From assembly GCA_030267565.1 (NCBI GenBank), contig BRXU01000036.1, positions 496,001 through 560,000 of the forward strand: a stretch of 64,000 bases of DNA, in the 5' to 3' direction. Below the pieces are notes generated by a model. The model worked only from the letters and a program-made list of their open reading frames with translations, was not told the DNA's origin and made no database searches. Each line of letters opens with the position of its first letter. The stretch's first letter is position 1. This DNA is from Pleodorina starrii. Lineage: Eukaryota; Chlorophyta; Chlorophyceae; Chlamydomonadales; Volvocaceae. The position numbers and the translations under genes were made by a program. This document shows positions 45,996 to 56,229 of the stretch, one piece after another.

Positions 45996-47146
45996 CCGCA
46001 CGTCGCGCTAATGCCTCAGATACGCTGGTCCGCAACAGCATCCTCAGCAAGCTAGGGGAGGGGGCCGCCAACCCGCGCATCGTGGGCCTCGCGGAGCGCC
46101 TGGCCACGGGCGCACGAACCAGTCGAGCGATCAGCACCTGGGACGTGTACGACCCCATCATAGGCAAGTGGGTGACTTTCTGCGCGGAGATCGGTGAGGA
46201 CCCGGTCGCCGCCTCGGGGGTGGCAGCTAGCCTTTTCCTCCAAGAGAGAATGGAGGATGCTGGCCAACGCGGCATTGGACCCCAAGCCGTAACGAAAGCC
46301 AGCGCAGCTATTACAGCTTTACACTCGATCGCGGGCGCCACGTCGCCCAGCAGCGACCCGCTGTGCAGCGTCGTCCGGGAAGTCGCGAAACGCAGTCTGA
46401 CCGCACAACCGTTAACCAGGGACCCCGTATCCGCCGACGACATCAAGCGCATTGTCGACACACACCTGGCGACGGATACCCCGCTGCAAACGCGCATGTA
46501 CGCGACGTTTGCGGTGCTCTGCTTCAAAGGCCTGTTCCGGTACAGCGACTTGGCGCGCGTCATGGTCCACGAGCGACTGATGGAGTTCTCGGACGGCAAG
46601 GTGGTTATCCGCCTCTACGCCGGCAAAACGGACCAGTACGGTAACGGGAAGTCCGTGACGATTTTCGAGGAGGCGGCCGGCAGCCCGTACTGTGCCGTGC
46701 GACTGCTCAAGCGGCTGCTGGCGGAGGGGCAGTACAAGACCCGCCCCGACACCCGGACGTGGGTGGATGCGGCCGGCACTCGGCATACGGAGGAGGTTGA
46801 GGACGTTGGACCGCTGATGCGGGCGGTGAAGAACGTGCAGGGCCGGCACGTGCTGGCGCAGACCTCGGTCCCGCTGCCCAACGTGATTCCGGCAGTGTCA
46901 TACACGACGTACCGGAAACAGCTGCTGGAGCTGTGCACGGCGGCGGGCATAACCAAGAAAGTGGGGACACACAGCTTCCGGAGCGGCGGGGCCTCGGCTG
47001 CTGTGAACGGCGGGGCAGACCCGCGCCTGGTACAAGAGCACGGCCGCTGGAAGAGTGCGGCCGTTTTCGCGGAGTGCTATGTGCACGATTCCGACGAGCG
47101 CAAGCGCGCGGTGCAGGCGTGCATGGGCCTGGGCGACACGGACTAG
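45962..47146 (+). CDS. Tyrosine recombinase of the DIRS-type element
   Basis: The open frame begins right after a TGA at 45959-45961, overlaps the end of ORF2 by 34 nt in the -1 frame, and has no ATG until past residue 90, inside the N-terminal domain. It is therefore probably expressed by -1 frameshifting, reinitiation or splicing rather than from its own ATG. Numbered from 45962, the catalytic set is complete: Arg193 in LFRYSDLARV, Lys222 in AGKTDQYG, His337 and Arg340 in THSFRSGG, His360 in EHGRWKS, and the nucleophile Tyr373 in AECYVHD. It would integrate a circular DNA intermediate without making a target duplication, matching the insertion seen here. Confidence 0.9.
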   Translation: MRQGHSNPRFVTARRANASDTLVRNSILSKLGEGAANPRIVGLAERLATGARTSRAISTWDVYDPIIGKWVTFCAEIGEDPVAASGVAASLFLQERMEDAGQRGIGPQAVTKASAAITALHSIAGATSPSSDPLCSVVREVAKRSLTAQPLTRDPVSADDIKRIVDTHLATDTPLQTRMYATFAVLCFKGLFRYSDLARVMVHERLMEFSDGKVVIRLYAGKTDQYGNGKSVTIFEEAAGSPYCAVRLLKRLLAEGQYKTRPDTRTWVDAAGTRHTEEVEDVGPLMRAVKNVQGRHVLAQTSVPLPNVIPAVSYTTYRKQLLELCTAAGITKKVGTHSFRSGGASAAVNGGADPRLVQEHGRWKSAAVFAECYVHDSDERKRAVQACMGLGDTD

Positions 47147-47332
47147 TGTACCGGTGAACCCTCATCTTCGAAGTCTGCCGGAGTGAGCGGAGAGAGACAA
47201 CCGGCCACTAGTCCAAAGTCAAAATCGAGATGGCCCTTGCAGGTTCCGTTTTCTGCAGGTTAGGTTGTTGGAGCCCGACGGACGAGTTGTTGGAGCAGTA
47301 TCTCGTTGTAGTGTAACAGTGAGGAGTTAGAA
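47147..47332 (+). other. 3' non-coding end of the retrotransposon
   Basis: It contains GTTGTTGGAGCCCGACGG and GAGTTGTTGGAGCAG, a short local duplication (around 47266-47297), and ends GAGGAGTTAGAA. I see no polyadenylation signal or clear match to the left end. Confidence 0.6.
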
Positions 47333-47370
47333 GACACAAGGAGGCTGCCTTGAATAGATAGAGAAGCTGT
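47333..47370. repeat. 38-bp remnant of a tDNA unit right of the retrotransposon
   Basis: Identical to the array over GACACAAGGAGGCTGCCTTG through GAAGCTGT, then abruptly unrelated. It marks both the right edge of the insertion and the end of the tandem array. Confidence 0.9.
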
Positions 47371-47890
47371 CTGGCATGTGCTAGTCCTAAAGCTAGGCTC
47401 GCGAGCCTACACGAGGATGCAAGAAAAAAACATATGCTGCCATGCGCGCGCGGCCTCATAGGCTTCAGGTTCCATGCGCTCCGGAACCCACTTCTACTTC
47501 CACCTTGCACTTCCACTTTTGTACTTTCGACCGGCAAAAAATCGGACATTCGAACTGATAACCGCCCTAATATGTTACTTCCTTCAACGTTGCTGAGCTG
47601 TTCATGAACGTCCGAATTCGCTTGGGCCGTACAAGCTCGCAGGAACCGGAAGAACCGGCGTCTTTTTTGCGCCATTGGGCGCAATATACCTGGACTTCTC
47701 ACTTCGCCGCAAAGTCCTGTATGCTCACTTACTTGGTTGTTTTTCACTTCGACTGTGCCCTGTGCACTTTTCGTCCATTATTGCCGTGGTCTTGTCACAT
47801 CGATGGGTCAACTGCGCCCATCATAGATGGATTCATTTATTGGTATTTACGATACCTTTTTATTTCTTGTTGACAAAGGTTTACTCCAAG
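47371..47890 (+). other. Upstream region of the IMPL1-like gene
   Basis: About 0.5 kb of lower-GC, T-rich DNA between the array end and the first coding ATG. It should contain the promoter and 5' UTR. No convincing TATA box or second gene is seen. Confidence 0.5.
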
Positions 47891-50800
47891 ATGCTTTGCT
47901 ACCAGCGGTCGTTACTTGGGCGCGGTGTGCTGAAGAGCCGGATACGCGTAGGCGCAAGCGGTCGTGCTACCCTGCGCTGTAATGCTGCACCTGTCTCAAA
48001 AGAAGCTACGGCGCGCGCGGATCATGTCGCTCTGTCAGAACTGCTGGATGTGGCTGTTCTCGCTGCCGAGAAGGGTGCAGCAGTAAGTGCAGCTGCTGCC
48101 ATATGTAAGCAATGCCGTTTGCAGCATTCAAAGCGGCTGATTAGGTCATGTGGCTCGGCATTCGTGCCGTTGCCGCGAACAGCTCTGGCGGAGTCGGCGG
48201 GCAGGGCTGGGGCTGGGGCGAAGCGGCTCGCCTTTTTCGGCCTGTCTTTCCATGAGCCGTCCTCATGGCCCAACCTTACAGCAGGCCACCGATTTGAACA
48301 CCACAAACGACGCTAACTCAAATAGCGGGATTCTCACCGTTTCCCAACGTCAGAAAGCAGGGCTACTCCTCCGAACACGCGCGCATGCCTCCCCCCAAAC
48401 TCGCGCACACAACGCGCCCTGCTGCACCTCATGCTCGTCCCCATCGCCGTACTCTGCTGTACTGCATGTCGTACTGCGGCAGGTAGTCCGTGAATCGCTC
48501 GACCGGCCCCGCTCCATTAGCTTCAAAGGCACCACCGATCTGGTCACGGAGACGGACAAGGCCAGCGAGGAGGCGGTGCTGGCGGTGGGTCGGCGGGTCA
48601 CCAACCGTTGGCGGTTTTGTCGTTGGGTTCAGTTAGATATATTGATCGTAGGGCCGGCCGGTATCCGCCTCGGCCAGCCAGGAGGCGGTGCTGGCGGTGG
48701 GTCGGCGGGTCACCAACCGTTGGCGGTTTTGTCGTTGGGTTTAGTTCTATACGTCAATCGTAGGGCCGGCCGGTATCCGCCTCGGCCAGCGAGGAGGCGA
48801 TGCCGGCCGCGCGTCGGTGCGTCGTTCGGCGGGGTCCTGGGCGGCCGGGCTAGTGTCGGGTCGGGGGGGGGGGGCGGCCGCTGTTACGCTGCCGGCGGCC
48901 CGTGGGCCAGTCCCCCTTGCATGCAGGGGCGGGGGGGCATGAGACATGTCCTAACTACCTGCCATGCTCAGGCTCTCTTGCGTATATACCGGTAACAGGC
49001 CCCGTGACCAGACATGATGTGGCGGCGCACCGACCCGACCCGACCCTCGCCGCCACTGACCTGACCCGTGGGTCACCCTCGCCGGTGTGTTCCCCCCCCA
49101 TGGATGGCTCGCTGTCAGGTGCTGCGGCGTCACTTCCCCCGCCACGCGCTGCTCGGAGAGGAGGGCGGCGTCAGCGGAGACACCAACAGCACCTACCTCT
49201 GGTGGGTTGGGGTGGTTACCTACCTCTGGTGGGTTTGGGTGATTAGAAACGATACCGCGGCAGGACCTACTTAGGGTGGGTGGTGGGGGACATCCCGCAC
49301 TGGACTCCCTTACCCACACCTCCAGCCATGGACGCATCTCGATCACCCTCTTCCCCGCCGCCGTCTTTATTCCCCCCCCCCCCCCACCCCGCTTCTGCCG
49401 CTCGGCTGTCCCTTCGCCTCCATCGCCCATCCTGACCTCCACGCCAGCCCGCACCCAGCCCGACCCCACTCCCGCCCCAACCCCGCCCCTCCCCCCCCCC
49501 CACCACCACCACCAACAGACGAGACGGCCTTCTTCTGTTTCCTTACCCTTTACGAACTCCGGCATTTACGTGGATAACTCCACCGCCCGGCCTCCCATCC
49601 CGGCCCGGGCCCCCACCCCCTTCCACGACCTCACTCGGGCCCCCTCCCCGACCCCGAACCCCGGCCCCGACCCCCGGCCCCGCCCCTCGTCCCGGGCCGT
49701 TTTCTATTGCCCCACCCCTCAGGTGTGTCGACCCCCTGGACGGCACCACCAACTTCGCCCACAGCTACCCCGCCTTCGCTGTCAGTGTGGGGGTGGTGCG
49801 CGGAGGGACGCCCGTAGCGGGTTGTGTCGTGGAGTTCACGGGTGGGTAAAAGAAAACGGCCCGGGTGGGTATGCGGGGTCTGGGGGTATCAGTGGGCCGG
49901 GGGGTTAGGGGGTCAGGGGGGTCAGGGGTTAGGGGGGTTAGGGGGCTGGGATTTCAGCCCAGGGTTAGCTGGAGGAAGGGAGGGAGGGGGGTTTCGGAAG
50001 TAGAAGTACGACAGCCGCAAAGACGCAAGCTGAGAAGCTGACAAACTGACTGGAGGGGTGTAGAAAAGATGAAGCCGCAGCGATGGGATGTAAGCGAACG
50101 CAGAGGCTGATGAGGTTGGTGGAGGGCGGGAAATCAGGTGGAGGGGAAGGGATCTTGGGTACATGGGGGTAAACAAAAATGATGCTGCAGCGGAGGGACG
50201 TAGGCGACCGAGAACCCAATAATAATCCCCCAGACATATATGTTACCTTGCCAATACAGTGGCGATCCCCGCGCACCGGCCCTCGACTCCATCTGGCAAA
50301 ATCGACCGCTAACCGTTCACCGCCTAACTGTCAACCACCTAACCTGCAACTGCCTAACTGTTCCCTAACCGCCTATTAACCATGCCCGCCGCAGGCGGCC
50401 CCCACGCCTGGGCCACCCGTACGTTCGCCGCGCACAAGGGCAGGCCAACCACCTGCAACGGTAAACCCGTGCGGGTCAGCGAGGTGCGGCGGTTGGTGCC
50501 GTGGGGTGGTTGCGGTGGCGGTTGCTCGTACACACGGGGGCGGGTCGCGGGCAACGGAACTGGCGGCAGTCCGTTTGGGGGGGTTATCCACGTATAGGCC
50601 GGAGCCCGTGAACGTTGGGGCGGGGGGGTTACATGTCACTGTCGGTTGCTCGTGTACGGCAGGTCGCGGGCAACGGAATTGGCGGCAGTCCGTTGGGGTG
50701 GGGGGGGGTTACATGTCACTGTCGGTAGGGTCAGACAGTACAGGAGGTATCGTAATGTCGCGCAGACGCGGTGGGGGGGATGAGGGGATGGGGGGGAGGC

Positions 50801-53800
50801 GGTGGCGGATGGGAGGCATGAGGGGATGGGGGTTCAGGGACTGATAAGCTCCTTTATATGAAAATGAGTCACTGCGGACGTTGTTGATCATGCTGCTGGG
50901 GGGAGGGCGGGTGGCGGTGACGGCTGTGCCCCGTCTGTCGCCCGCTGCTGCTGGCGCGAGAAGAGACGGGCCGCGGTGGGGAGGGGGAGGGGGTAAGAGT
51001 GCGGTGGCGCACCGACCTGTGTCGGGTCGTGTGACTCCGCGCCGCCTTCCTCCGTGTCTTCCACCCCTCACCCCCCTGGGAGCATATCACTCCCTGACCC
51101 CCCCTGTTGCTTACCTCGCTGTTCTTTTGCAGACGAGACGGCCTTCTTCTGTTACTTTACCGCTCACGGGCTCCGGCCTATACCCCCGTGGATAACCCCC
51201 TCCCCCGCTTTCCCCTCCCCATTCTTGCAAATTCACTCTTCCAACCCCCCCTCCCTCCCTCCCTCCCTCCCTCGCAGGTGTCCGAGGTGCGGCGGTCTCT
51301 GATGGTGACGGGTTTCGGTTACGAGCACGACGAGGCCTGGTCAGCAAACATGGAGTTGTTCCGGGAGTACACGGACGTGTGTCAGGGGGTGCGGAGGCTG
51401 GGGGCGGCGGCGGTGGATCTCTGCCACCTGTCCATGGGTGAGTGCCAGGGGGTGGGGCGTGGGGGGGGGACGGGGAGGGGGAGAGGCGGTGGATCTCTGC
51501 CACCTGTCAATGGGTGAGTGCCAGGGGGTGCGGAGGCCCACAGCCTGCCCCAAGCCAAACCCAATCGGCCGCCGTCGGCCCCTGGCACCAGGGCGGGTTG
51601 CCACAGCACGACACAGCACAGCACGACACAGCACGGAAACCCGGGCTGAACTCCCACGTCCCTTGCTTGTGTTGGGTTGTGGGTTGTAGGGCTTCAAGGG
51701 ATTGGGGTGGGGTTGGATTTAGGTTTTCCGGTTACCCACCCACCCACTTTATATCTCGTTCGTTCACAAACGAAAAGGGGATGGAGGGCACACATCCAAA
51801 GGCGCGTGTATGGCACCTCCTGAACTGCCTCTCCCCCCCCAAACCCCGGGCCCCGGGCCCCTCCCCGGGCTCCGGCCTATACGTGGATAAACCCCCCCTC
51901 CCTCCTCCCTCCGAGCCGCCAAATCTCCCGTCCCCTGCTTCAGCTGTCCGTCCGTGTACCGTATTCGTTTCCTGCTCGTTTCCTGATCAGGCAACCTGAG
52001 GGGTGAGGCCGCCCTTGCCGTTCTCTGCTTGTCCGTTGCCTGATCAGGCTTGGTGGACGCGTACTGGGAGTACCGGCTCAAACCCTGGGACATGGCGGCC
52101 GGGGTCATCATCGCGCAGGTGGGGGGGAGTAGGGGGAGTGGGGGTGGGGGATGGGGGTGGGAGCGGGGGGGTGGGAGCGGGGGGGTGGGAGCGGGGGGGT
52201 GGGAGCGGGGGGGTGGGAGCGGGGGGGTGGGAGCGGGGGGGTGGGAGCGGGGGGGTGGGAGCGGGGGGGTGGGAGCGGGGGGGTGGGAGCGGGGGGGTGG
52301 GAGCGGGGGGGTGGGAGCGGGGGGGTGGGAGCGGGGGGGTGGGAGCGGGGGGTGGGTCGAAAGAAGCGGAGGGACGGAGAAGCGGAGGGACGGAGGGGGT
52401 GTAGGGGGAGTGGGGGTGGGTAAAAAGAAGAGACCGCAGCGGAGGGACGGAGACGGCATTAGCGGTGGGGGGTTGTGTAGGGGGGGCGGGTGGGAGTGGG
52501 GGATGGGGTTGGGAGTAGGGGATTGGGGTGGGAGTAGGGGGTGGGGGATGGGGGTGGGAGTAGGGGATTGGGGTGGGAGTAGGGGATGGGGGGGGGATGG
52601 GAGTAGGGGATGGGAGTAGGGGGTGGGAGTAGGGGATGGGGGTGGGGGTGGGAGTAGTGGGGGGTATAGTGGAGAAGAAACCGCAGCGAGGGGACGGAGG
52701 CGACGCACCCCCACGGGTGGGCGGTGGCGGGCGGGGGGCCCGGGGCGAAGGCGGATGTGGGTGCCAAATAGCCACCACCCACAGCAGCATCCACCCTCCA
52801 CCCTCGACGCGTCTGCCCTCCTCCCAGACATACATACACACACACCCCAACACACCCTTCCTGAGCGACACCCCACACAGACCACCTCGCACCTCAGCAA
52901 CGCCCCGCTCCCTCTTCCCCCCGCTTCCGCTCCGCGCTCGTTGTTGCCCCTACCTCCACCCAAACCTTCCTCCCTACCCGCCACCACCACCACCACCTCC
53001 GCGCGCGCCGGCGCGCGGCCCTCATTTCGTCCGTGACCTCGCCCTGCCGTACCTCGCCCTTGCCGTACCGCGCCCTGCCGTACCTCTCTTCCCCCAGGAG
53101 GCTGGTGCCACAGTCACCACCATGGACGGTCGGCCCTTCTCCGTCTTCGAGCGATCCATGCTCGCAACCAACAGCCGCCTGCACCAACAGGTGATTGCAG
53201 TGGGGGAGGAGGGGGGAGGGGAGGGGAGGGGAGGGAAGGGAAGAGGCAAGAGGGGGGCGGAGGGGGAGGGTCCCGGCCGCCTCCGTTCCACCCAACCCAC
53301 GCGATGTGCCGGGGGGCCTCGGGTTGGGTCAGGCCGGTCCCTTTCCTCACGCACATCCAAATGTACGGTAAACCCCCCTTCGTGTGCCCTTCGTGCCGCC
53401 GAGCGTGCGTGTCGGTGCCCATGCACCGTTGCGCTGCAACCCCCAACCCCGCCTCCCCCACCCCTGGTATGTGCGGTACCTTTTTTTCTTACCTGACCCA
53501 CCCTCAAAACCCCACCCCCTGCCTGCCCTGTTACCGATATTTCGATTGGCCACTCTTACCACGAGGCCCAGATCAGGCGGTCAGCCCCTGTGTCCTCTTG
53601 GCCCCTCTCTTGCATTCTCTTCCCCCCCCCCCCATTCCCACACACACAACTGATATACCGTTCACGTTATCCGGCGGCCTATCCGTGGAACTCCCCCCTC
53701 CCCCCACCGCCACACACACGCACACGCAAACACACGTATACACACAACCACACACCCCACCTACATATGCGGTATATATCTTTTTCATTACTCCACATAC

Positions 53801-53950
53801 TGCCTCACCCCACCCCCGGTATGTGCTACTCCACATGCCGTACAGATGCTGGAGGGCACCGGGCCCAAGACGCGGGACCTCCTGGAGCGAGGCGTGGATC
53901 TGTCGCCCTGGCTCGTACCGCCCGGCTACGACTCCACCCAGCAACCCTAA
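47891..53950 (+). CDS. IMPL1: Inositol monophosphatase, plastid IMPL1-like, 9 exons, 334 aa
   Basis: Exons inferred from splice sites and frame: 47891-48082, 48483-48584, 49119-49201, 49723-49841, 50395-50474, 51278-51437, 52048-52118, 53098-53190, 53846-53950 (1005 nt, in frame throughout). Residues 1-35 or so are basic and Ser/Ala-rich with RCNAAPVS, a likely chloroplast transit peptide. The metal-binding motifs of the IMPase family are all present: GEEGG (111-115), DPLDGTTNF (129-137) and PWDMAAG (258-264). TGFGYEHDEAWSANMELF and VRRLGAAAVDLCH are typical of plant IMPL1. It hydrolyses inositol monophosphate or a related sugar phosphate with Mg2+; the exact substrate is not shown. The exon 5 donor is ambiguous by 9 nt (50474 or 50483) with the same product. 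Confidence 0.92.
48561..48806 (+). repeat. 112-bp tandem duplication over the exon 2/intron 2 donor of IMPL1-like
   Basis: GCCAGCGAGGAGGCGGTGCT with its donor and following intron sequence starts at 48561, repeats at 48673 and partly again at 48785, a period of exactly 112 bp. Only the first copy is used in the inferred coding frame. Confidence 0.9.
49191..49240 (+). repeat. 27-bp duplication over the exon 3/intron 3 donor
   Basis: ACCTACCTCTGGTGGGTT starts at 49191 (real exon end TACCTCTG) and again at 49218 inside the intron, providing a second identical donor. Confidence 0.88.
50511..50735 (+). repeat. Imperfect direct repeat in intron 5 of IMPL1-like
   Basis: GTCGCGGGCAACGGAA followed by TGGCGGCAGTCCGTT occurs near 50547 and 50665, and GGGGTTACATGTCACTGTCGG occurs near 50627 and 50709, so the two units are interleaved. 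Confidence 0.8.
51405..51535 (+). repeat. 76-bp duplication over the exon 6/intron 6 donor
   Basis: CGGTGGATCTCTGCCACCTG, the exon end and the donor GTGAGTGCCAGGGGGTG at 51411-51455 recur with one mismatch at 51487-51531 in the intron. Confidence 0.9.
52150..52356 (+). repeat. 14-bp minisatellite in intron 7 of IMPL1-like
   Basis: About 14 near-perfect copies of GGGAGCGGGGGGGT. The 14-residue periodic open frame across it (GGWERGGGS...) is an artefact. Variable (GGGATGGGGGTGGGAGTAG)-type repeats follow to about 52660. Confidence 0.95.
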
Positions 53951-56229
53951 GATTCAGATCCAGATTCAGATTCGGAGGAGCTAGCCCAGTCGGAAGGGGG
54001 CAGTCGGAAGGGGCAGGGGACGCCCAGCGAGCCAGTCGGAAGGGGGCAGGGGGAGAGTGCGGACACTGCAGCCCGGAGTCTCTTAAGCAGCCCAGACGAG
54101 CTAGAGGCGTGGGGGCGGAAGTGCGCGCGTGTTGTCGCTCTTGCACCGGCCTTACCGGGCCTGCCTTACGCGGCCAGCCGTCCCTCCGCTGCGGTATCTT
54201 CCTTTTTGCGTTGCCGGGCCAACGGCGATGCAGCCGTGCTGGAAAGTAACCCCAGGGAAGCAGCCACCCGCGAGACAGGGGGCGGGGAGCCATGGCAACT
54301 GATGTTTGGGGAACAGGACTGACGCTGGGGAGGGGGAGAGGGTACGAAAAAAACGAACCCGCAGCGAAGGGGAAGGCGGCGGCTGGATGGGGGAGAGGCG
54401 GCGGCGGTTCCTAGAAGCGCCCCGCGCCCCGCACCCCGGCAGCAAACGGTGTTGCAAGACGTAAGTCGTCATGCCGCGGCGGCGGTGGCAGCGACAGCGG
54501 CCGCCGCATGAGCGCCGCCCGCCCGAATCCGGGGACCTAGCGACATCGGGTTGCGCCAGACTCCCTCCCGAGGCGGCCCCCCGCCCTCCCTCCATCCCGA
54601 GGCGCCCTCCCTCCCGCCCGCCCTGCCTCCCTCCCGAGGCGCCCTCCCTCCCGCCCTCGGCGCCCTGCCTGGTGCTCCTTGAATGACTCGGTGGACTGGA
54701 GGCGGTAGGGAATCGCCGGTGTTTGAGTCTTAGAATAGTCGACAAGTGGAGCAGCCAGGGTCAGGGGTGCGAACGCGTTGTTGTGGTGGTGGTGGTTACC
54801 GCGGGAGGGCTCCTGAGGTCCAGACGCGGGTGGACTCAGAATGGGTGGAGTCCACCCTCTACCATGCGGGTGGACTCGGGTGGAAAGGGTAGAGAGCCGA
54901 CGGGCTGTCCGGCTGCTGCTGCTGGCCCTTCGTGCACGGCACCAATCACGTGAGGAGGCGACACCAGGGAGGGCCGCAGTGGACGCACACCGACGCAGAT
55001 ACGGTAGACCCAGACAGCAGCGCGCGTGTAATATGTGCGTTTCAGGGTTTCGGGTTAAACCCTAAAAGCCTTGGCTATCGGAGTAACGGAGGACAGGTGT
55101 GGATATCGGCCATCTGGTTGACATCCGGCGCCGGATGGGTCAGTTGCAGAGTGGCGACACCGGCGGGGGGGGGGGTCAGCGAGGGCGGCAAGTGCCGGGG
55201 ACGGAAAACACGTACGGTACCTGTTAGCGGACCGGCGGACACGTTGGCGGAAAATGGCACCAGTGTTTGAGGCAGGCAGCGCCGGTGTTACGGTTGTTTT
55301 GTTTCCGTGGGCGCCGGACCCCTCCCCAGATGGGTAGGAAGGAGGGTAGGTAGGCACGGCAGAGCGCTGTGGCGGAGCGGTGTGCCATGTCCTGTTTCAG
55401 TGCACGAAACCAGGATACCTAGCTGCGCCGCCCTGATGAGGATGCATTTGCCGATTTGGCCCGTGCAGGGGTCATGGGGGTCATGTAAGGATTTGGAGCT
55501 GGGCGTGATAAACCGGTTCAGGGGATCCTGTACCCGGAGCGCGGGGCCATGGGGTTGGATACAGCTGGAGGGAAGGGTGGAAGTGACGGCCGCCGTTGAT
55601 GCCTGTTGATGGTAGCTGATGGTAGGGCGCGACCTCTCCATCCCTCCAGCTTGTTACATAGAATGCAATCTGTTACGAGGGGCCGTGCCTTTCGCGGCAC
55701 GGAGCGGAATTGCGAAGCCCATAGAACTCCGCGGGCCTGCCAGGGCCTGCACGAGCACAGCGCCCGGGCCCAGGCCACCAGACGAAGCGCACCGACCCTC
55801 ACCGACGCGCAAGCAAGCAAACCAGTCTCACCGGTTACGTCAGTGCTAGCCTGAAGACACCAGGCAAAGCAGAAGTCATGATATTACGACTGTGGTTCTG
55901 CCAGGCCAAGTATGCGCGGCGACGAAGTTCCGCAAAACACTCAACGACTGTGAGACAATGTGCTGCCAAGTCCCGCCTATTACCTCGCGACATGGGATTC
56001 ATCTCTGTGCAGGTAGTCATATTTTCACGCGTCTCTGGGCTGCGTGCGCTGTTTGTCTGCACGTCGTTGCGCGACGGCTGTTGGCATTCCGGTAGCCGTT
56101 GATTCCGGTTGATAGCCGTTGATTCCGTTGATTCCGGTTTTCTTTGCGTTTGCTATCGGCTCGCATGTTTCATGCTCACAACTCTGAACCGGAAATGGAT
56201 TTGATTTCACGTGGCATGAACTATAAATT
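53951..56229. other. Intergenic region between IMPL1-like and the GT90 gene
   Basis: GC-rich upstream, with pentamer-type CCCTCCCT runs near 54585-54665 and short direct repeats (GATTCAGATCCAGATTCAG near 53952; GTTGATTCCG four times at 56098-56139). Open frames on both strands are low-complexity and show no domain. The right part presumably holds the GT90 promoter. Confidence 0.5.

Larger units (their letters stand above)
41509..47332 (+). mobile_element. DIRS/PAT-like tyrosine-recombinase retrotransposon
   Basis: The element lies inside a tDNA unit: array sequence ends at AAGAGATG (41508) and resumes at GACACAAGGAGG (47333), which is contiguous in intact units apart from one shared G. So 5824 bp inserted with at most a 1-bp duplication. 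It encodes a gag-like protein, an RT-RNase H-methyltransferase polyprotein and a tyrosine recombinase instead of a DDE integrase. That gene set and the lack of a target duplication define DIRS-type elements, known from volvocine algae among others. The end sequences show no long terminal repeat that I can see; split or internal repeats may exist. All three frames are open, so it may be young. Confidence 0.9.

Noticed and set aside
43479..47146. Ty3-like LTR retrotransposon
   Set aside because: There is no protease or DDE integrase and no long terminal repeat. A tyrosine recombinase and a methyltransferase-like domain are present instead.
49895..49955. Telomeric repeat in IMPL1 intron 4
   Set aside because: The GGGGTTAGGGGGTCAGGGG run is irregular and matches no standard telomere unit in tandem.
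51764..52996. 410-codon minus-strand frame across IMPL1 introns 6-7 and exon 7
   Set aside because: It is a Pro-rich artefact of the 14-bp minisatellite, antisense to a well-supported exon.
54152..54745. 197-codon minus-strand frame
   Set aside because: It is Gly/Glu/Arg-rich, arises from CCCTCCCT repeats and has no domain or splice support.
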